From assembly GCA_016865015.1 (NCBI GenBank), contig CP018226.1, positions 3,689,001 to 3,753,000 of the forward strand: a DNA stretch of 64,000 bases, in the 5' to 3' direction. This document shows, one piece after another, positions 1 through 8,438 of this stretch. The notes beneath the pieces were generated by a model that saw nothing but the letters and a program-made list of their open reading frames with translations, ran no database searches and had not been told where the DNA came from. Each line of letters begins with the position of its first letter. The stretch's first letter is position 1. The DNA comes from Rhizobiales bacterium IMCC20636 (GTDB lineage: Bacteria; Pseudomonadota; Alphaproteobacteria; Rhizobiales; GCA-2746425). A program made the translations under genes and the position numbers.

Positions 1-555
1 GAACCTGTAATCGACATCGGGTTTCCGGGTTCTGCCAGTATAGGCAATCTCGGGTCCCATCGGCGCCGCGCGTGAAGCGATTGCCTGACCGATCCGTCCA
101 AGCCCGACAATACCGAGCCGTTTGCCTCGCATGGCCGACAATAACGGATATGGGCCTTTACGGCCCCAATCACCGCTGCGCACATAGCGGTCAGCCTGCA
201 CCAGATGACGGCGGGCTGCCAACAACAACATGATGGCCGTGTCGGCAACATCATCGGTCAGGACATCAGGCGTGTTGGTAACAACAATGCCGCGTTCGGT
301 GCATGCCGGAATGTCGATTGTGTCATATCCAACGCCAGATGAGGCCACGATCCGCAGCTTTGGTAATTGCCTTATCTGGTCTGCATTCAGGCCTTTTCCG
401 CCCGTTGTAACAACAGCAACAATCCTGTCTGACAACTCCGTCAGCAAGGCTTGCGGATCGGGGGCAAGATCATATCGATGCAAGGTGTAAGTGGCATCCA
501 GCACAGCCATTTGCATTGGCTGGTTTGGTGCAATAACCAATATCTCAGACTTCAT
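1..555 (-). CDS. D-isomer-specific 2-hydroxyacid dehydrogenase (3' end outside the window)
   Basis: The first 185 codons of an NAD(P)-dependent 2-hydroxyacid dehydrogenase of the glyoxylate/hydroxypyruvate reductase group, which reduces a 2-keto acid to a D-2-hydroxy acid or the reverse. Visible are the N-terminal substrate domain with ASSGVGYDTID (near residue 70) and the start of the Rossmann domain with GIVGLGRIG (near 148). The catalytic Arg, Glu and His lie beyond the window edge. The ATG overlaps the TGA of the upstream ABC ATPase (ATGA), so translation is probably coupled and the enzyme belongs to the transporter operon. Family call is firm; substrate is unknown. Confidence 0.85.
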   Translation of the reverse strand, partial: MKSEILVIAPNQPMQMAVLDATYTLHRYDLAPDPQALLTELSDRIVAVVTTGGKGLNADQIRQLPKLRIVASSGVGYDTIDIPACTERGIVVTNTPDVLTDDVADTAIMLLLAARRHLVQADRYVRSGDWGRKGPYPLLSAMRGKRLGIVGLGRIGQAIASRAAPMGPEIAYTGRTRKPDVDYRF

Positions 556-2183
556 GGTCTGGCAGCCTCCATTTCAAGTCGCGCTGCACGGCGCTTTGCC
601 TGCACAGCCGGGTCGGGGTCAAGACTCGCGGCCAGCAATGCGCGCGTATAGTCATCACGCGGCGTCTCGAAGATCTCTCGCACTGTGCCCTCTTCGACAA
701 TCCTGCCCTGCTGCATCACCACAACCCTGTCTGCAAAATCGCGGACCACAGGCAGGTCGTGAGCGATGAATATGTAGGAAAGCCCGAACTCGTTGCGCAA
801 GCCTTCCAGCAGATCAATCACCTGTGCCTGAATCGAAACATCAAGCGCAGACACAGCCTCGTCACAAACCACCAGTTTGGGTTCCAGCGCCAGCACTCTG
901 GCAATTGCAATGCGCTGTCGCTGTCCACCGGAGAACTGGTGTGGGTAACGCCGGGCATGATCTGCGGACAGGCCAACCAGTTCCAGAAGTTCGGCCACAC
1001 GGTCGCGCCATTTGACCTTGGGCAGAATCTCGGGATGGATCGCCCAGGCTTCGGAAATCAGCTCATAGACGGACATGCGCGGATTAAGTGACTGGGTTGG
1101 ATCCTGAAATACCATCTGGATTTCCCGGCGGATGCCGAACAGTTCCTTTGGCGACATCTGGAACAAATCGCGTCCGTTATAGAAAGCGGCCCCGCTTGTT
1201 GGCTCTTCCAATCGCAACAGGGTTTTAGCAAGGGTGGATTTGCCCGACCCACTTTCGCCGACAATTGCGACTATTTCACCGGGCATAACCGTCAGGCTCA
1301 CATCCTTGAGCGCTTCGATAGTGCCAAAATTCTTGGTGACATTCTCCAACCGCAACAATGGTTGGCCGCTGGCAGCAAGGGGTTCAGCCATCTCACCACT
1401 GCCGGGCGCTGCCGCAATCAAACGCTTGGTATAGGGATGCTGCGGATTGGCATAGACTTCGGCTGCGGGACCGGTTTCAACGATTTCTCCGGCATTCATG
1501 ACAACCACATTATCGGCCACTTCGGCCACCACGCCCAGATCATGGGTGATCAACAGCAATCCCATGCCAGTTTCGAGTTGCAGTTCTTTCAGCAAAGCCA
1601 AAATTTGAGCCTGAACCGTCACGTCCAATGCTGTGGTCGGTTCATCTGCAATCAGGATATCGGGTTTGAGCGCCAGTGCCATTGCAATCATCAGACGTTG
1701 ACGCTGGCCGCCGGAAAACTGATGTGGATAGGCCTTCATTCTGACTTCGGGGTCGGGGATACCGACCCGGCCCAGCAATTCGATTGCGCGCCGTTTTGCC
1801 TGATCTGAGGGCATGCCATGGGTGGTCATCATCTCGATGATCTGCCAACCAACGCTGTAAACCGGATTGAGATGCGCCAGAGGGTCCTGAAAGATCATGG
1901 CGATCCTGGCACCATTGATGGCGCGCCGCTCTTCACTGGGCATCTCCAGCAAGCTCTTGCCGCGATACAGCACTTCACCGCTGGTTATTTCACCGGGCGG
2001 CATATCAATCAGATTCATCACCGCTGACGCCGAGACCGATTTTCCCGAGCCGCTTTCGCCCAGAATGACCAGTGTTTCGCCCGGGTCGAGATGAAAGCTG
2101 ACACCCTGAACTGCTTTCACCTGACCATGCAGCGTATGGAACTCCACCGACAGGTTCCGGACTTCCAGCAGATGCGGGCTCAT
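552..2183 (-). CDS. ABC transporter, fused double ATP-binding protein (DppD-DppF type)
   Basis: Cytoplasmic ATPase of an oligopeptide/nickel-type importer with both nucleotide-binding domains in one 543-residue chain. Half one has Walker A GESGSGKS at 42-49, signature FSGGQRQR near 156, Walker B ILIADEP near 177 and switch His in LLITHD. Half two repeats these with GESGSGKS near 309, FSGGQRQR near 417 and LVVCDEA near 437. PxHPYT(K/R) tails, usual in Dpp/Opp ATPases, follow the first domain. The start overlaps the upstream permease stop by 4 bp and the stop overlaps the next ATG, so it sits mid-operon. Cargo could be peptides, but related systems carry glutathione, sugars or opines. Confidence 0.93.
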   Translation of the reverse strand: MSPHLLEVRNLSVEFHTLHGQVKAVQGVSFHLDPGETLVILGESGSGKSVSASAVMNLIDMPPGEITSGEVLYRGKSLLEMPSEERRAINGARIAMIFQDPLAHLNPVYSVGWQIIEMMTTHGMPSDQAKRRAIELLGRVGIPDPEVRMKAYPHQFSGGQRQRLMIAMALALKPDILIADEPTTALDVTVQAQILALLKELQLETGMGLLLITHDLGVVAEVADNVVVMNAGEIVETGPAAEVYANPQHPYTKRLIAAAPGSGEMAEPLAASGQPLLRLENVTKNFGTIEALKDVSLTVMPGEIVAIVGESGSGKSTLAKTLLRLEEPTSGAAFYNGRDLFQMSPKELFGIRREIQMVFQDPTQSLNPRMSVYELISEAWAIHPEILPKVKWRDRVAELLELVGLSADHARRYPHQFSGGQRQRIAIARVLALEPKLVVCDEAVSALDVSIQAQVIDLLEGLRNEFGLSYIFIAHDLPVVRDFADRVVVMQQGRIVEEGTVREIFETPRDDYTRALLAASLDPDPAVQAKRRAARLEMEAARP

Positions 2184-3106
2184 TGTTTTTTGCCTTTTAT
2201 TTCCAGCCGCCAGCGCTGTACGGGGTCAAGCGCAACACGCATCCAGTTTGACACAAGGTTGAGGCTCAGCGTGGTCAGAATGATGGCCAGACCTGGCCAG
2301 AAGGACAACCACCAGGCATTGGTCAGATACGGCCTGCCCTGCGACACCATAAGGCCCCAGGTGATTTCGGGCGGCTGGATGCCGATGCCCAGAAACGACA
2401 ATGCACTTTCCGCCAGCATGACAAAGGCAAAGTCCAATGTTGCAATGGTCAGCAGGGTTGGAAACACCATGGGCAGGATGTGGCGAAAGATGATGCGGAC
2501 ATCAGAGGCACCCATGACACGGGCCGCCTGAACAAACATTCGCTCACGTATCTCCAGCACTTCGGCGCGGGTCGTGCGCAGATAGATCGGAATTCTGGTA
2601 ATGGCCAGAACAATGATGATGTTGGTGACCGATGGCGACAGCATGTAGAGCACAATCACCGCCAGCAACAGCGAGGGGAAAGACATGATGACATCGGCCA
2701 GCCGCAGGATGATCTGACTTGCCCGGGTTTTTGTATAGCCCGCGATCAGGCCAAGGGTGCTGCCAATCACCATCGAAAAGAGGACAGCGCCGGTTGCCAC
2801 CATGATCGTGTTGGTCGATGCGACAATGATGCGTGCCAGCAAGGGCCGACCAAGCGCGTCGCCGCCCAGCACGAAAAGCCACCCCTTGGCCAGGTCAAAG
2901 GGGGGAGAATTACGCCCGCGGAGGTTCTGTTTCGTCGCTGCATCATCCAGAAGCGATGGGCCGAAGATTGCACAGAACATCACAATGATCAGAAAGACCA
3001 CCGCGACCAGCGCGATTTTGTCATGCCACAGCATACGAACCGTCTGTGCCAGGGCATTCGGGGATTTATGCATCGCATTATCGGGAATTTGTGCCGTATC
3101 GGTCAT
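2180..3106 (-). CDS. ABC transporter permease, DppC type
   Basis: Inner-membrane permease of 308 residues. It has the DppC-family N-terminal extension, a first membrane segment near residues 30-50, a long periplasmic stretch, and a C-terminal block of about five segments with the EAA coupling loop (RVMGASDVRIIFRHILPM). The ending (SLNLVSNWMRVALDP) is characteristic of this subfamily. It pairs with the DppB-type permease 9 bp upstream and with the fused ATPase downstream, which it overlaps by 4 bp. Role inferred from family and operon position. Confidence 0.92.
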   Translation of the reverse strand: MTDTAQIPDNAMHKSPNALAQTVRMLWHDKIALVAVVFLIIVMFCAIFGPSLLDDAATKQNLRGRNSPPFDLAKGWLFVLGGDALGRPLLARIIVASTNTIMVATGAVLFSMVIGSTLGLIAGYTKTRASQIILRLADVIMSFPSLLLAVIVLYMLSPSVTNIIIVLAITRIPIYLRTTRAEVLEIRERMFVQAARVMGASDVRIIFRHILPMVFPTLLTIATLDFAFVMLAESALSFLGIGIQPPEITWGLMVSQGRPYLTNAWWLSFWPGLAIILTTLSLNLVSNWMRVALDPVQRWRLEIKGKKQ

Positions 3107-3115
3107 GATGATCCC

Positions 3116-4030
3116 CTAATACCGAATCCGAGGATCCAGCACCGAATAGGCGATGTCGATCAAAAGGTTCATCAGAAAAATAGCCATGGCAGACACCATA
3201 ATTGCTGCCAGGACTACGGTGAAATCACGTTGCAGAATGGAATCGATCATGAGTTTTCCAACACCGGGAAAGCCAAAGATCGTCTCGACCACAACCGCGC
3301 CATTCAGCATCCCGGCTGACAGATCGCCAATCACGGTAATGACAGGCAGCAAGGCGTTACGCAGGGCGTGAACGAATATGATTGGGCGGACCCTGACGCC
3401 TTTGGCGCGCGCGGTCTTTACATAGGCCGAGGACAATGCAGTCATCATGGAACCGCGAACAACCTGCAGCACCAGACCGAAGGGGCGGATGAACAGCACC
3501 GCAACCGGCATGATCCAATGCCAGATCGTGCCGGTTCCAGAGGTTGGCAGCCAGCCCAGATTTACCGAGAATAGAACGATCGCAACGATGGCAATCCAGA
3601 AGTCCGGCGCACTGGCACCGATCAGAGACAGAAAGGTGGCTACACGGTCAAAAATGCCGCCCGCATAGAACGCGGCCAGGGAACCGATGATTATCGCGGA
3701 GGTGGTCACGAAGAAGATTGTTGTCAACGCCAGGATCAGTGTCCACTGGAAGGCTGCCAGAACCACTTCAAGTGCCGGACGCGCCTTGCGAATTGAATCT
3801 CCGAAGTCGAGGTTCAGAATGTCCCAGACGTAATGGGCGAATTGCACCAACAACGGATCGTTCAGACCATGCAATTCGCGAAACCGTTCCCGACTGTCCA
3901 GCGAGGCGTCAAGCGGGAGAAACAGTGCGGTCGGATCTCCGGTGAGGCGTGACAGAAAGAAGACCAGGACGACAAGTCCGATGAGCGAAAGACCGCTTGC
4001 AAAGGCTCGTTTCCCAATGAAATGCCGCAT
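3116..4030 (-). CDS. ABC transporter permease, DppB type
   Basis: Inner-membrane permease of 304 residues with six predicted segments. The first segment (about residues 12-30) ends in the family motif FFLSRLTGDPTALFLP, and the C-terminus SVLDPRIRY is typical of DppB. The EAA loop is around YVKTARAKGVRVRPIIFVHALRNAL. It is the first membrane gene after the binding protein; the two are separated by 294 bp holding a hairpin and a 227-bp inverted-repeat element, so whether it is still co-transcribed with the binding protein is open. Confidence 0.92.
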   Translation of the reverse strand: MRHFIGKRAFASGLSLIGLVVLVFFLSRLTGDPTALFLPLDASLDSRERFRELHGLNDPLLVQFAHYVWDILNLDFGDSIRKARPALEVVLAAFQWTLILALTTIFFVTTSAIIIGSLAAFYAGGIFDRVATFLSLIGASAPDFWIAIVAIVLFSVNLGWLPTSGTGTIWHWIMPVAVLFIRPFGLVLQVVRGSMMTALSSAYVKTARAKGVRVRPIIFVHALRNALLPVITVIGDLSAGMLNGAVVVETIFGFPGVGKLMIDSILQRDFTVVLAAIMVSAMAIFLMNLLIDIAYSVLDPRIRY

Positions 4031-4043
4031 TGCCGATCCCCCT

Positions 4044-4270
4044 AGAGCATTTCTCGTTTATACGGAAGCATTTGACCTGATTTGCGCGGTTGCTGGCAAG
4101 GCACAGGCCACGCGATGGTCTGTACGACCATAAGTGGGCTGTAACGATGTCCAGCGAGCGTGCAAATCTGGCCTTCGGTGCCCCGGACAGTATTGGGCGC
4201 TGCGCTGACTGCCTGGCTGGATGAATTGTTCCGGGGCATCAAATGTTTCCGTATAAACGAGAAAGGCTCT
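4044..4270. mobile_element. MITE-like element with 32-bp terminal inverted repeats
   Basis: A 227-bp non-coding element. Its left end (4044-4075) and right end (4239-4270) are 32-bp inverted repeats differing at only two positions; each holds the core TTTCTCGTTTATACGGAA. The interior codes for nothing recognisable. It lies between the binding-protein gene and the permease genes of one ABC operon. The same end sequence recurs alone at 15039-15062 and, diverged, at 13160-13190, so this is a dispersed family. No target-site duplication is obvious. Non-autonomous transposition is inferred from the structure; no matching transposase is in the window. Confidence 0.72.
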
Positions 4271-4286
4271 GGTCACGCATCAGGCA

Positions 4287-4311
4287 AAGGGGGCAGATAA
4301 ACTGCCCCCTT
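4287..4311 (-). terminator. Stem-loop after the ABC binding-protein gene
   Basis: Perfect 10-bp stem (AAGGGGGCAG / CTGCCCCCTT) with a 5-base loop, 14 bp past the binding-protein stop codon. The T-run after it is short, so it is more likely a partial terminator or mRNA-stabilising hairpin than a full stop. It would raise binding-protein mRNA over the distal permease and ATPase genes. Confidence 0.6.
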
Positions 4312-4324
4312 CATTTATTGAACG

Positions 4325-5830
4325 CTATTTGAAACCAATTTGCGACAGTTGAATTTCGCTGTTGGTTGCAATGGTCGGAGTGAAGTCAAGCCGTTCGGCG
4401 ACACGGCTGAAGCCAACCATGTGGAACAACTGAACATCCGCTGCGATTTCATCCTGCAGATAGGCGAACAGATCAGACCATATCTTGGTCCGCTCATCGC
4501 CTGTTGCTGCCGTAGCATCCGCAATCATCTGATCAACCTTGGAATCACGCAGTGCTGACTGCAGCCCTTCTGATGCATATTTGAAATACATCGAGAACAC
4601 TGGATCACCTTTGGCGTTGTCATGCATCGCCTCAATGATTTGTGGACCGCGATCTTCGGCAAATGGCTGAGAGTAGAAATCAAGCCATTCCGCCACTTCG
4701 TACATTTCCAACTTCATGTTGAAACCAGCGTCCTGGTACATGGCCAGCAATGCTTCCATCACTTCAGTGACATTTGCAAAGTTGGATGTCCGGCCGATCA
4801 ATGTGATCTCTGCATCGACAGGAACACCATCAGCCTTGGCTTCAGCCAGCAGTGCACGGGCTTTATCAAGATCGAAGGCAGGCACAGCAAGATCTGCATT
4901 CCACCCAATGGTGGATGGCGGAACAATGGCTGTGGCCAAAATTGCTTCAGCCGGAATGATCGTCCCGATGAAAGCTTCACGATCAATCGCAAGGTTGAGT
5001 GCCTGACGTACGCGGATGTCGTTTAGCGGGGCTATCATTGTATCAAGACGCAGATAGACGGTTTCCGAGTTCGGGTAGGCAAAGTCAGTCGCCGGGTTTG
5101 TTGCATCTAGTTCCGAGATTTTCGGAGCAAAATCTGCTTCACCCGTTGCAACCATTGCAGCACGCACGGCATCGTCAGAGCGGAATACATAAGTCGCCTT
5201 GGTGACAGCTGGAGTTTCACCCCAATAGTCGTCGCGGCGGGTCAGAATGACATTCTGTCCGACATTCCATTCGGACAGCTGATATGGGCCGGTTCCAATA
5301 GGTTCGCGGGTGTATTCCATCAGTGTTTCAGACGGCACGATTGTCAGACCGGACAATTGCAGCGGCATGATCGGTTGCGCCGGGTCAGACGTGATTTCGA
5401 TTGTGTGCTCATCAATGATTTCAGTCGTGATTGTGGAGCCACCAAAATACTTGGCACCGATCTCACAAACCAGTTCCTCGGCCACAACACGCTTCAGCGA
5501 ATGGGCTACATCCTCAGCACCAAAACTTGTACCGTCGGAGAATTTTACGCCCTGGCGCAGTTTGAATCTCCAGGTATCGCTATCAACCGGCTCCCAGCTC
5601 TCTGCCAGACGTGGCTTCAGACCGCCACCGCTGCCATCGAGTTCGGTCATTGTTTCAGAAATATTTTGCAGAACGACGCGGCCGATATTGGACTGCGATG
5701 CCATGCAAGGATCGATCAAATCCAACTCTTCACTCAGCACGATGGTCACGTCAGTGTCCTCTGCCAAGGCGGGTGCCATCATCGTTAATGCGAATGACGC
5801 TCCCAGCAAACCTAAAGACAGTTTACGCAT
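4325..5830 (-). CDS. ABC transporter solute-binding protein, family 5 (DppA/OppA type)
   Basis: Periplasmic binding protein of 501 residues for the downstream peptide-type importer. A signal peptide (MRKLSLGLLGASFALTMM, cleavage after APALA) is followed by a family 5 extracellular solute-binding domain, including the usual ESWEPVDSDTWRFKLRQGVKFSDG stretch near residues 70-95 and IGTGPYQLSEW near 180. Start chosen at 5830 because AAAGGAGG precedes it directly; a 36-residue upstream extension lacks a signal peptide. Followed by a hairpin at 4287-4311. Cargo cannot be read from sequence. Confidence 0.92.
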   Translation of the reverse strand: MRKLSLGLLGASFALTMMAPALAEDTDVTIVLSEELDLIDPCMASQSNIGRVVLQNISETMTELDGSGGGLKPRLAESWEPVDSDTWRFKLRQGVKFSDGTSFGAEDVAHSLKRVVAEELVCEIGAKYFGGSTITTEIIDEHTIEITSDPAQPIMPLQLSGLTIVPSETLMEYTREPIGTGPYQLSEWNVGQNVILTRRDDYWGETPAVTKATYVFRSDDAVRAAMVATGEADFAPKISELDATNPATDFAYPNSETVYLRLDTMIAPLNDIRVRQALNLAIDREAFIGTIIPAEAILATAIVPPSTIGWNADLAVPAFDLDKARALLAEAKADGVPVDAEITLIGRTSNFANVTEVMEALLAMYQDAGFNMKLEMYEVAEWLDFYSQPFAEDRGPQIIEAMHDNAKGDPVFSMYFKYASEGLQSALRDSKVDQMIADATAATGDERTKIWSDLFAYLQDEIAADVQLFHMVGFSRVAERLDFTPTIATNSEIQLSQIGFK

Positions 5831-5935
5831 GAATTCCTCCTTTGCGGTGCAGCCTTTATTGTGAGAAGGCGAGCTGCTGCAAACGCGCCAACAGATTTTA
5901 TTTGAGGGGCTCCCAAGTTTTTCCCTCAAATCGAC

Positions 5936-5956
5936 CATCTAATATATTAGTGTATC
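5936..5956. promoter_or_regulatory. Possible operator upstream of the ABC binding-protein gene
   Basis: A 21-bp site containing the perfect palindrome CTAATATATTAG (5939-5950). A site matching at 17 of 21 positions lies at 7012-7032 upstream of the EamA gene, both in leftward promoter regions. This suggests one regulator for both genes; the regulator is not identified. AT-rich matches of this size can arise by chance. Confidence 0.35.
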
Positions 5957-6026
5957 TGTCAATCTGCGTTGCGATCAATTTGTGCGATTTTCGCTTTTTA
6001 CACAATTGGTCAGTGGCATCCGGAGG

Positions 6027-6929
6027 TCAGTCAGGGCTGCGCAATTTGCGTCGTGTCGAATGCGCACCGCCAGCAACCAGCAGGGTTGAACCAAAAATCA
6101 GACCTGCGCCAATCCAGGTTTCCGTTCCGGCCAACTCGTCGAACAACAAAAATGCGAGAATCGCAACAATTGGCAGTCGTATAAAGTCGATTGGTGCCAG
6201 CAAAGATGCGTCAGCCATCCCAAGTGCCCGTGTCATGAGTGACATGGTCAAAGCCCCCAGAACACCTTGCGTTGCCAACAATCCGAACTGGGCAAGGGTG
6301 GGGGTGGTCCAGAAATACAGTGCAGGCAGTGCTGCCAACGGCACCATCACGACCAGATTCCAGGACACCAGCGTTTGCGTGCTATCGTGCTTTGCCATCA
6401 TTTTCAGCATCAACTGAATAGCTGCCGTCACTGCAGAACCGATCAAGGCATAGGTCAAGGCCCAGGTCATGCCACCCTGCCCCGGACCAATCACGATCAC
6501 GACACCGACAAACCCGGCCAGAACCGCAATCATTCGACCTGTCGAATATTTTTCGCCAAACAACACCCATCCGCCAATTGTCAGAAAAATCGGTGCCGTA
6601 AACATGATGGCGGTCACGTCCGCCAATGGCGCGGCGGCGAATGCGAAGAAGAAGCAAACCAACGCTCCAATTTTCATGACTGCCCGCAAAACATGCAGGA
6701 TGCGGTAGTGAGATATCATCTTTTGGCGCTGCGAAAGGATCCAGGGCAGGACAACCAACAAACCAAACAAACTGCGAAAAAACACGATGACAAAGGGGTG
6801 CACCTCATGTGCCAACAACCGAACAATGACAGCATCAAAAGCAGTCAAGGTCGTCCCGATGAGCATGAAAGCAGCCGCCAGAAGCGAGTTGTAACCGCCC
6901 GCTTTGGCATCGGGACTATTTACAGACAT
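6027..6929 (-). CDS. EamA-family (DMT superfamily) transporter
   Basis: Inner-membrane protein of 300 residues made of two EamA repeats, about ten hydrophobic segments in all, of the RhaT/RarD-like drug/metabolite transporter superfamily, whose members usually export amino acids or other metabolites. The conserved acidic/aromatic region near the start of repeat one (HPFVIVFFRSLFGLLVVLPW) is visible. Same strand as the ABC operon, about 200 bp upstream of its first gene, and sharing a promoter-region motif with it. Substrate and direction are not readable. Confidence 0.88.
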   Translation of the reverse strand: MSVNSPDAKAGGYNSLLAAAFMLIGTTLTAFDAVIVRLLAHEVHPFVIVFFRSLFGLLVVLPWILSQRQKMISHYRILHVLRAVMKIGALVCFFFAFAAAPLADVTAIMFTAPIFLTIGGWVLFGEKYSTGRMIAVLAGFVGVVIVIGPGQGGMTWALTYALIGSAVTAAIQLMLKMMAKHDSTQTLVSWNLVVMVPLAALPALYFWTTPTLAQFGLLATQGVLGALTMSLMTRALGMADASLLAPIDFIRLPIVAILAFLLFDELAGTETWIGAGLIFGSTLLVAGGAHSTRRKLRSPD

Positions 6930-7346
6930 CGACTATATCTCACTCTGTTTCCAGAAGCTGACTGGTGTGGTCGATCTGCGAATTGGCTTGGAAACGCACA
7001 CAAATCATACTCATCTAATATTTTAATACATCAATATGGTCAAAGGAGCGATATTAATTCGCCTGCGACAGCAACCTGTCCCGTACTCACAATGACAACG
7101 ATGCGGCAAATCCGGTTGACCCTAGCAAAACGTCTTGATTGACTCTGGCTACCCTCTTGCTCCAACATTTTGAGTATGGTCAGGCGCCACAGAACTGATT
7201 GGCAGAGAAACTTCATTTGTCAGAACATCTGTGGCGATTGATTCCCTGCTCAACAGTATCTACGTTGAGGAACGGGAACTGAATTCGAGTGTCCAATCCA
7301 ATGCAAACTGTGCTGGCTTAGACCAAACCAATCTGGAGAGTCTGAA
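6930..7346. other. Intergenic region between divergent EamA and TAXI genes
   Basis: About 417 bp with no supported gene. It must hold the leftward EamA promoter and the rightward TAXI-TRAP promoter. The only distinctive element seen is the 21-bp motif at 7012-7032. The last 20 bp hold the GGAG ribosome-binding site of the TAXI gene. Confidence 0.6.
7012..7032. promoter_or_regulatory. Possible operator upstream of the EamA gene
   Basis: Second copy (17 of 21 positions) of the AT-rich motif at 5936-5956, about 80 bp upstream of the EamA start. Less symmetric than the first copy. Interpretation as an operator is inference from position and repetition. Confidence 0.35.
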
Positions 7347-8360
7347 TTGTCATTTTTTAATCGTAGTCTGAAGGCCGCAGTCGTTTCTGCTGCCTTGATC
7401 GCAAGCGCAGGGGGCGTCGCCTCGGCGCAGGAAATTTCATTCTTTACCATCGGCACCGGTGGAACCGCCTATACCTATTATCCTGTTGGTGGTGTTATCG
7501 CCAATGCGATTTCCAAACCGCCCGGATCGCGTGAATGCGGCGAAGGTGGCTCTTGCGGTGTTGAAGGTTTGATTGCCTCCGCCGTATCCTCACGTGGTTC
7601 AGTGGACAATGTAAACGCCATACTTTCCGGCTTGCGGAATTCCGGGTTTGCCCAGTCTGACGTGGCCTATTGGGCTTATTCCGGCACCGGCACCATGGAA
7701 GGCAAGGAACCCGCTACCGACCTTCGCACCATCGCGGCGCTGTTTGAGGAACATATTCATCTGGTGGCATTGGCCGACAGTGGAATCAATTCTGTGGCCG
7801 ATCTGAAAGGCAAGCGGGTTTCGCTGGATGAGCCAGGTTCAGGGACTTATGTGGATGCAAAGTTGATCCTGGAAGCCAATGATGTTGCGTTGGAAGACGT
7901 CACTGCCGAAGCCCTCAAGGGTGGTGCTGCAGCGGAAGCTTTGCGCAACGGCAAGATCGACGCCTTTTTTGTTGTGGCAGGATATCCTACCGGCGCAGTG
8001 GTTGAGCTTGCCTCGGCCGCTGACATCAAACTGGTCCCGATTGATGGCGATGGCGCCGCCGCATTGACGGATAAATACGGTTTCTTCGCTTCCTCCGACA
8101 TCCCTGAAGGGACTTATGAAGGTGTGGATGCGACAACAACCGTGGCAGTTGGTGCGCAATGGTTTACCTCTGCCAAGGAAGATGACGAACTGATCTACAA
8201 CATCACGAAGGCACTCTGGAACGAACAGACCCGCAAGCTTCTGGATGTTGGACATGCCAAAGGAAAAACCATCACGGTTGACACCGCATTGAACGGTGTC
8301 GGCGTTCCGTTGCATGCTGGCGCTGAACGTTTCTACAAAGAAGCAGGCGTGTTGAAATAA
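7347..8360 (+). CDS. TAXI-family TRAP transporter solute-binding protein
   Basis: Periplasmic binding protein of 337 residues. A signal peptide (residues 1-27, ending GGVASAQ) leads into the TAXI hallmark FFTIGTGGTAYTYYPVGG near residues 31-48, then the second-lobe segment LKGKRVSLDEPGSGTY near 155. TAXI proteins deliver substrates such as glutamate or other carboxylates to a fused TRAP permease, which follows after a 78-bp gap containing a terminator-like hairpin. Start is TTG at 7347 with GGAG 8 bp upstream; no ATG or GTG nearby keeps the whole signal peptide. Confidence 0.93.
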   Translation: MSFFNRSLKAAVVSAALIASAGGVASAQEISFFTIGTGGTAYTYYPVGGVIANAISKPPGSRECGEGGSCGVEGLIASAVSSRGSVDNVNAILSGLRNSGFAQSDVAYWAYSGTGTMEGKEPATDLRTIAALFEEHIHLVALADSGINSVADLKGKRVSLDEPGSGTYVDAKLILEANDVALEDVTAEALKGGAAAEALRNGKIDAFFVVAGYPTGAVVELASAADIKLVPIDGDGAAALTDKYGFFASSDIPEGTYEGVDATTTVAVGAQWFTSAKEDDELIYNITKALWNEQTRKLLDVGHAKGKTITVDTALNGVGVPLHAGAERFYKEAGVLK

Positions 8361-8380
8361 TCAAACCACACGTATTACAA

Positions 8381-8416
8381 CCCCCGGGCGCTTCGTTGCG
8401 GCCGGGGGTTTTTTAT
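8381..8416 (+). terminator. Hairpin between TAXI binding protein and permease
   Basis: GC-rich stem CCCCCGG/CCGGGGG followed by six T residues, 20 bp after the binding-protein stop. It has the form of an intrinsic terminator but lies inside an operon, so it probably acts as an attenuator favouring binding-protein expression. Confidence 0.75.
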
Positions 8417-8438
8417 TCATCAGACTGGACCGGGACAC

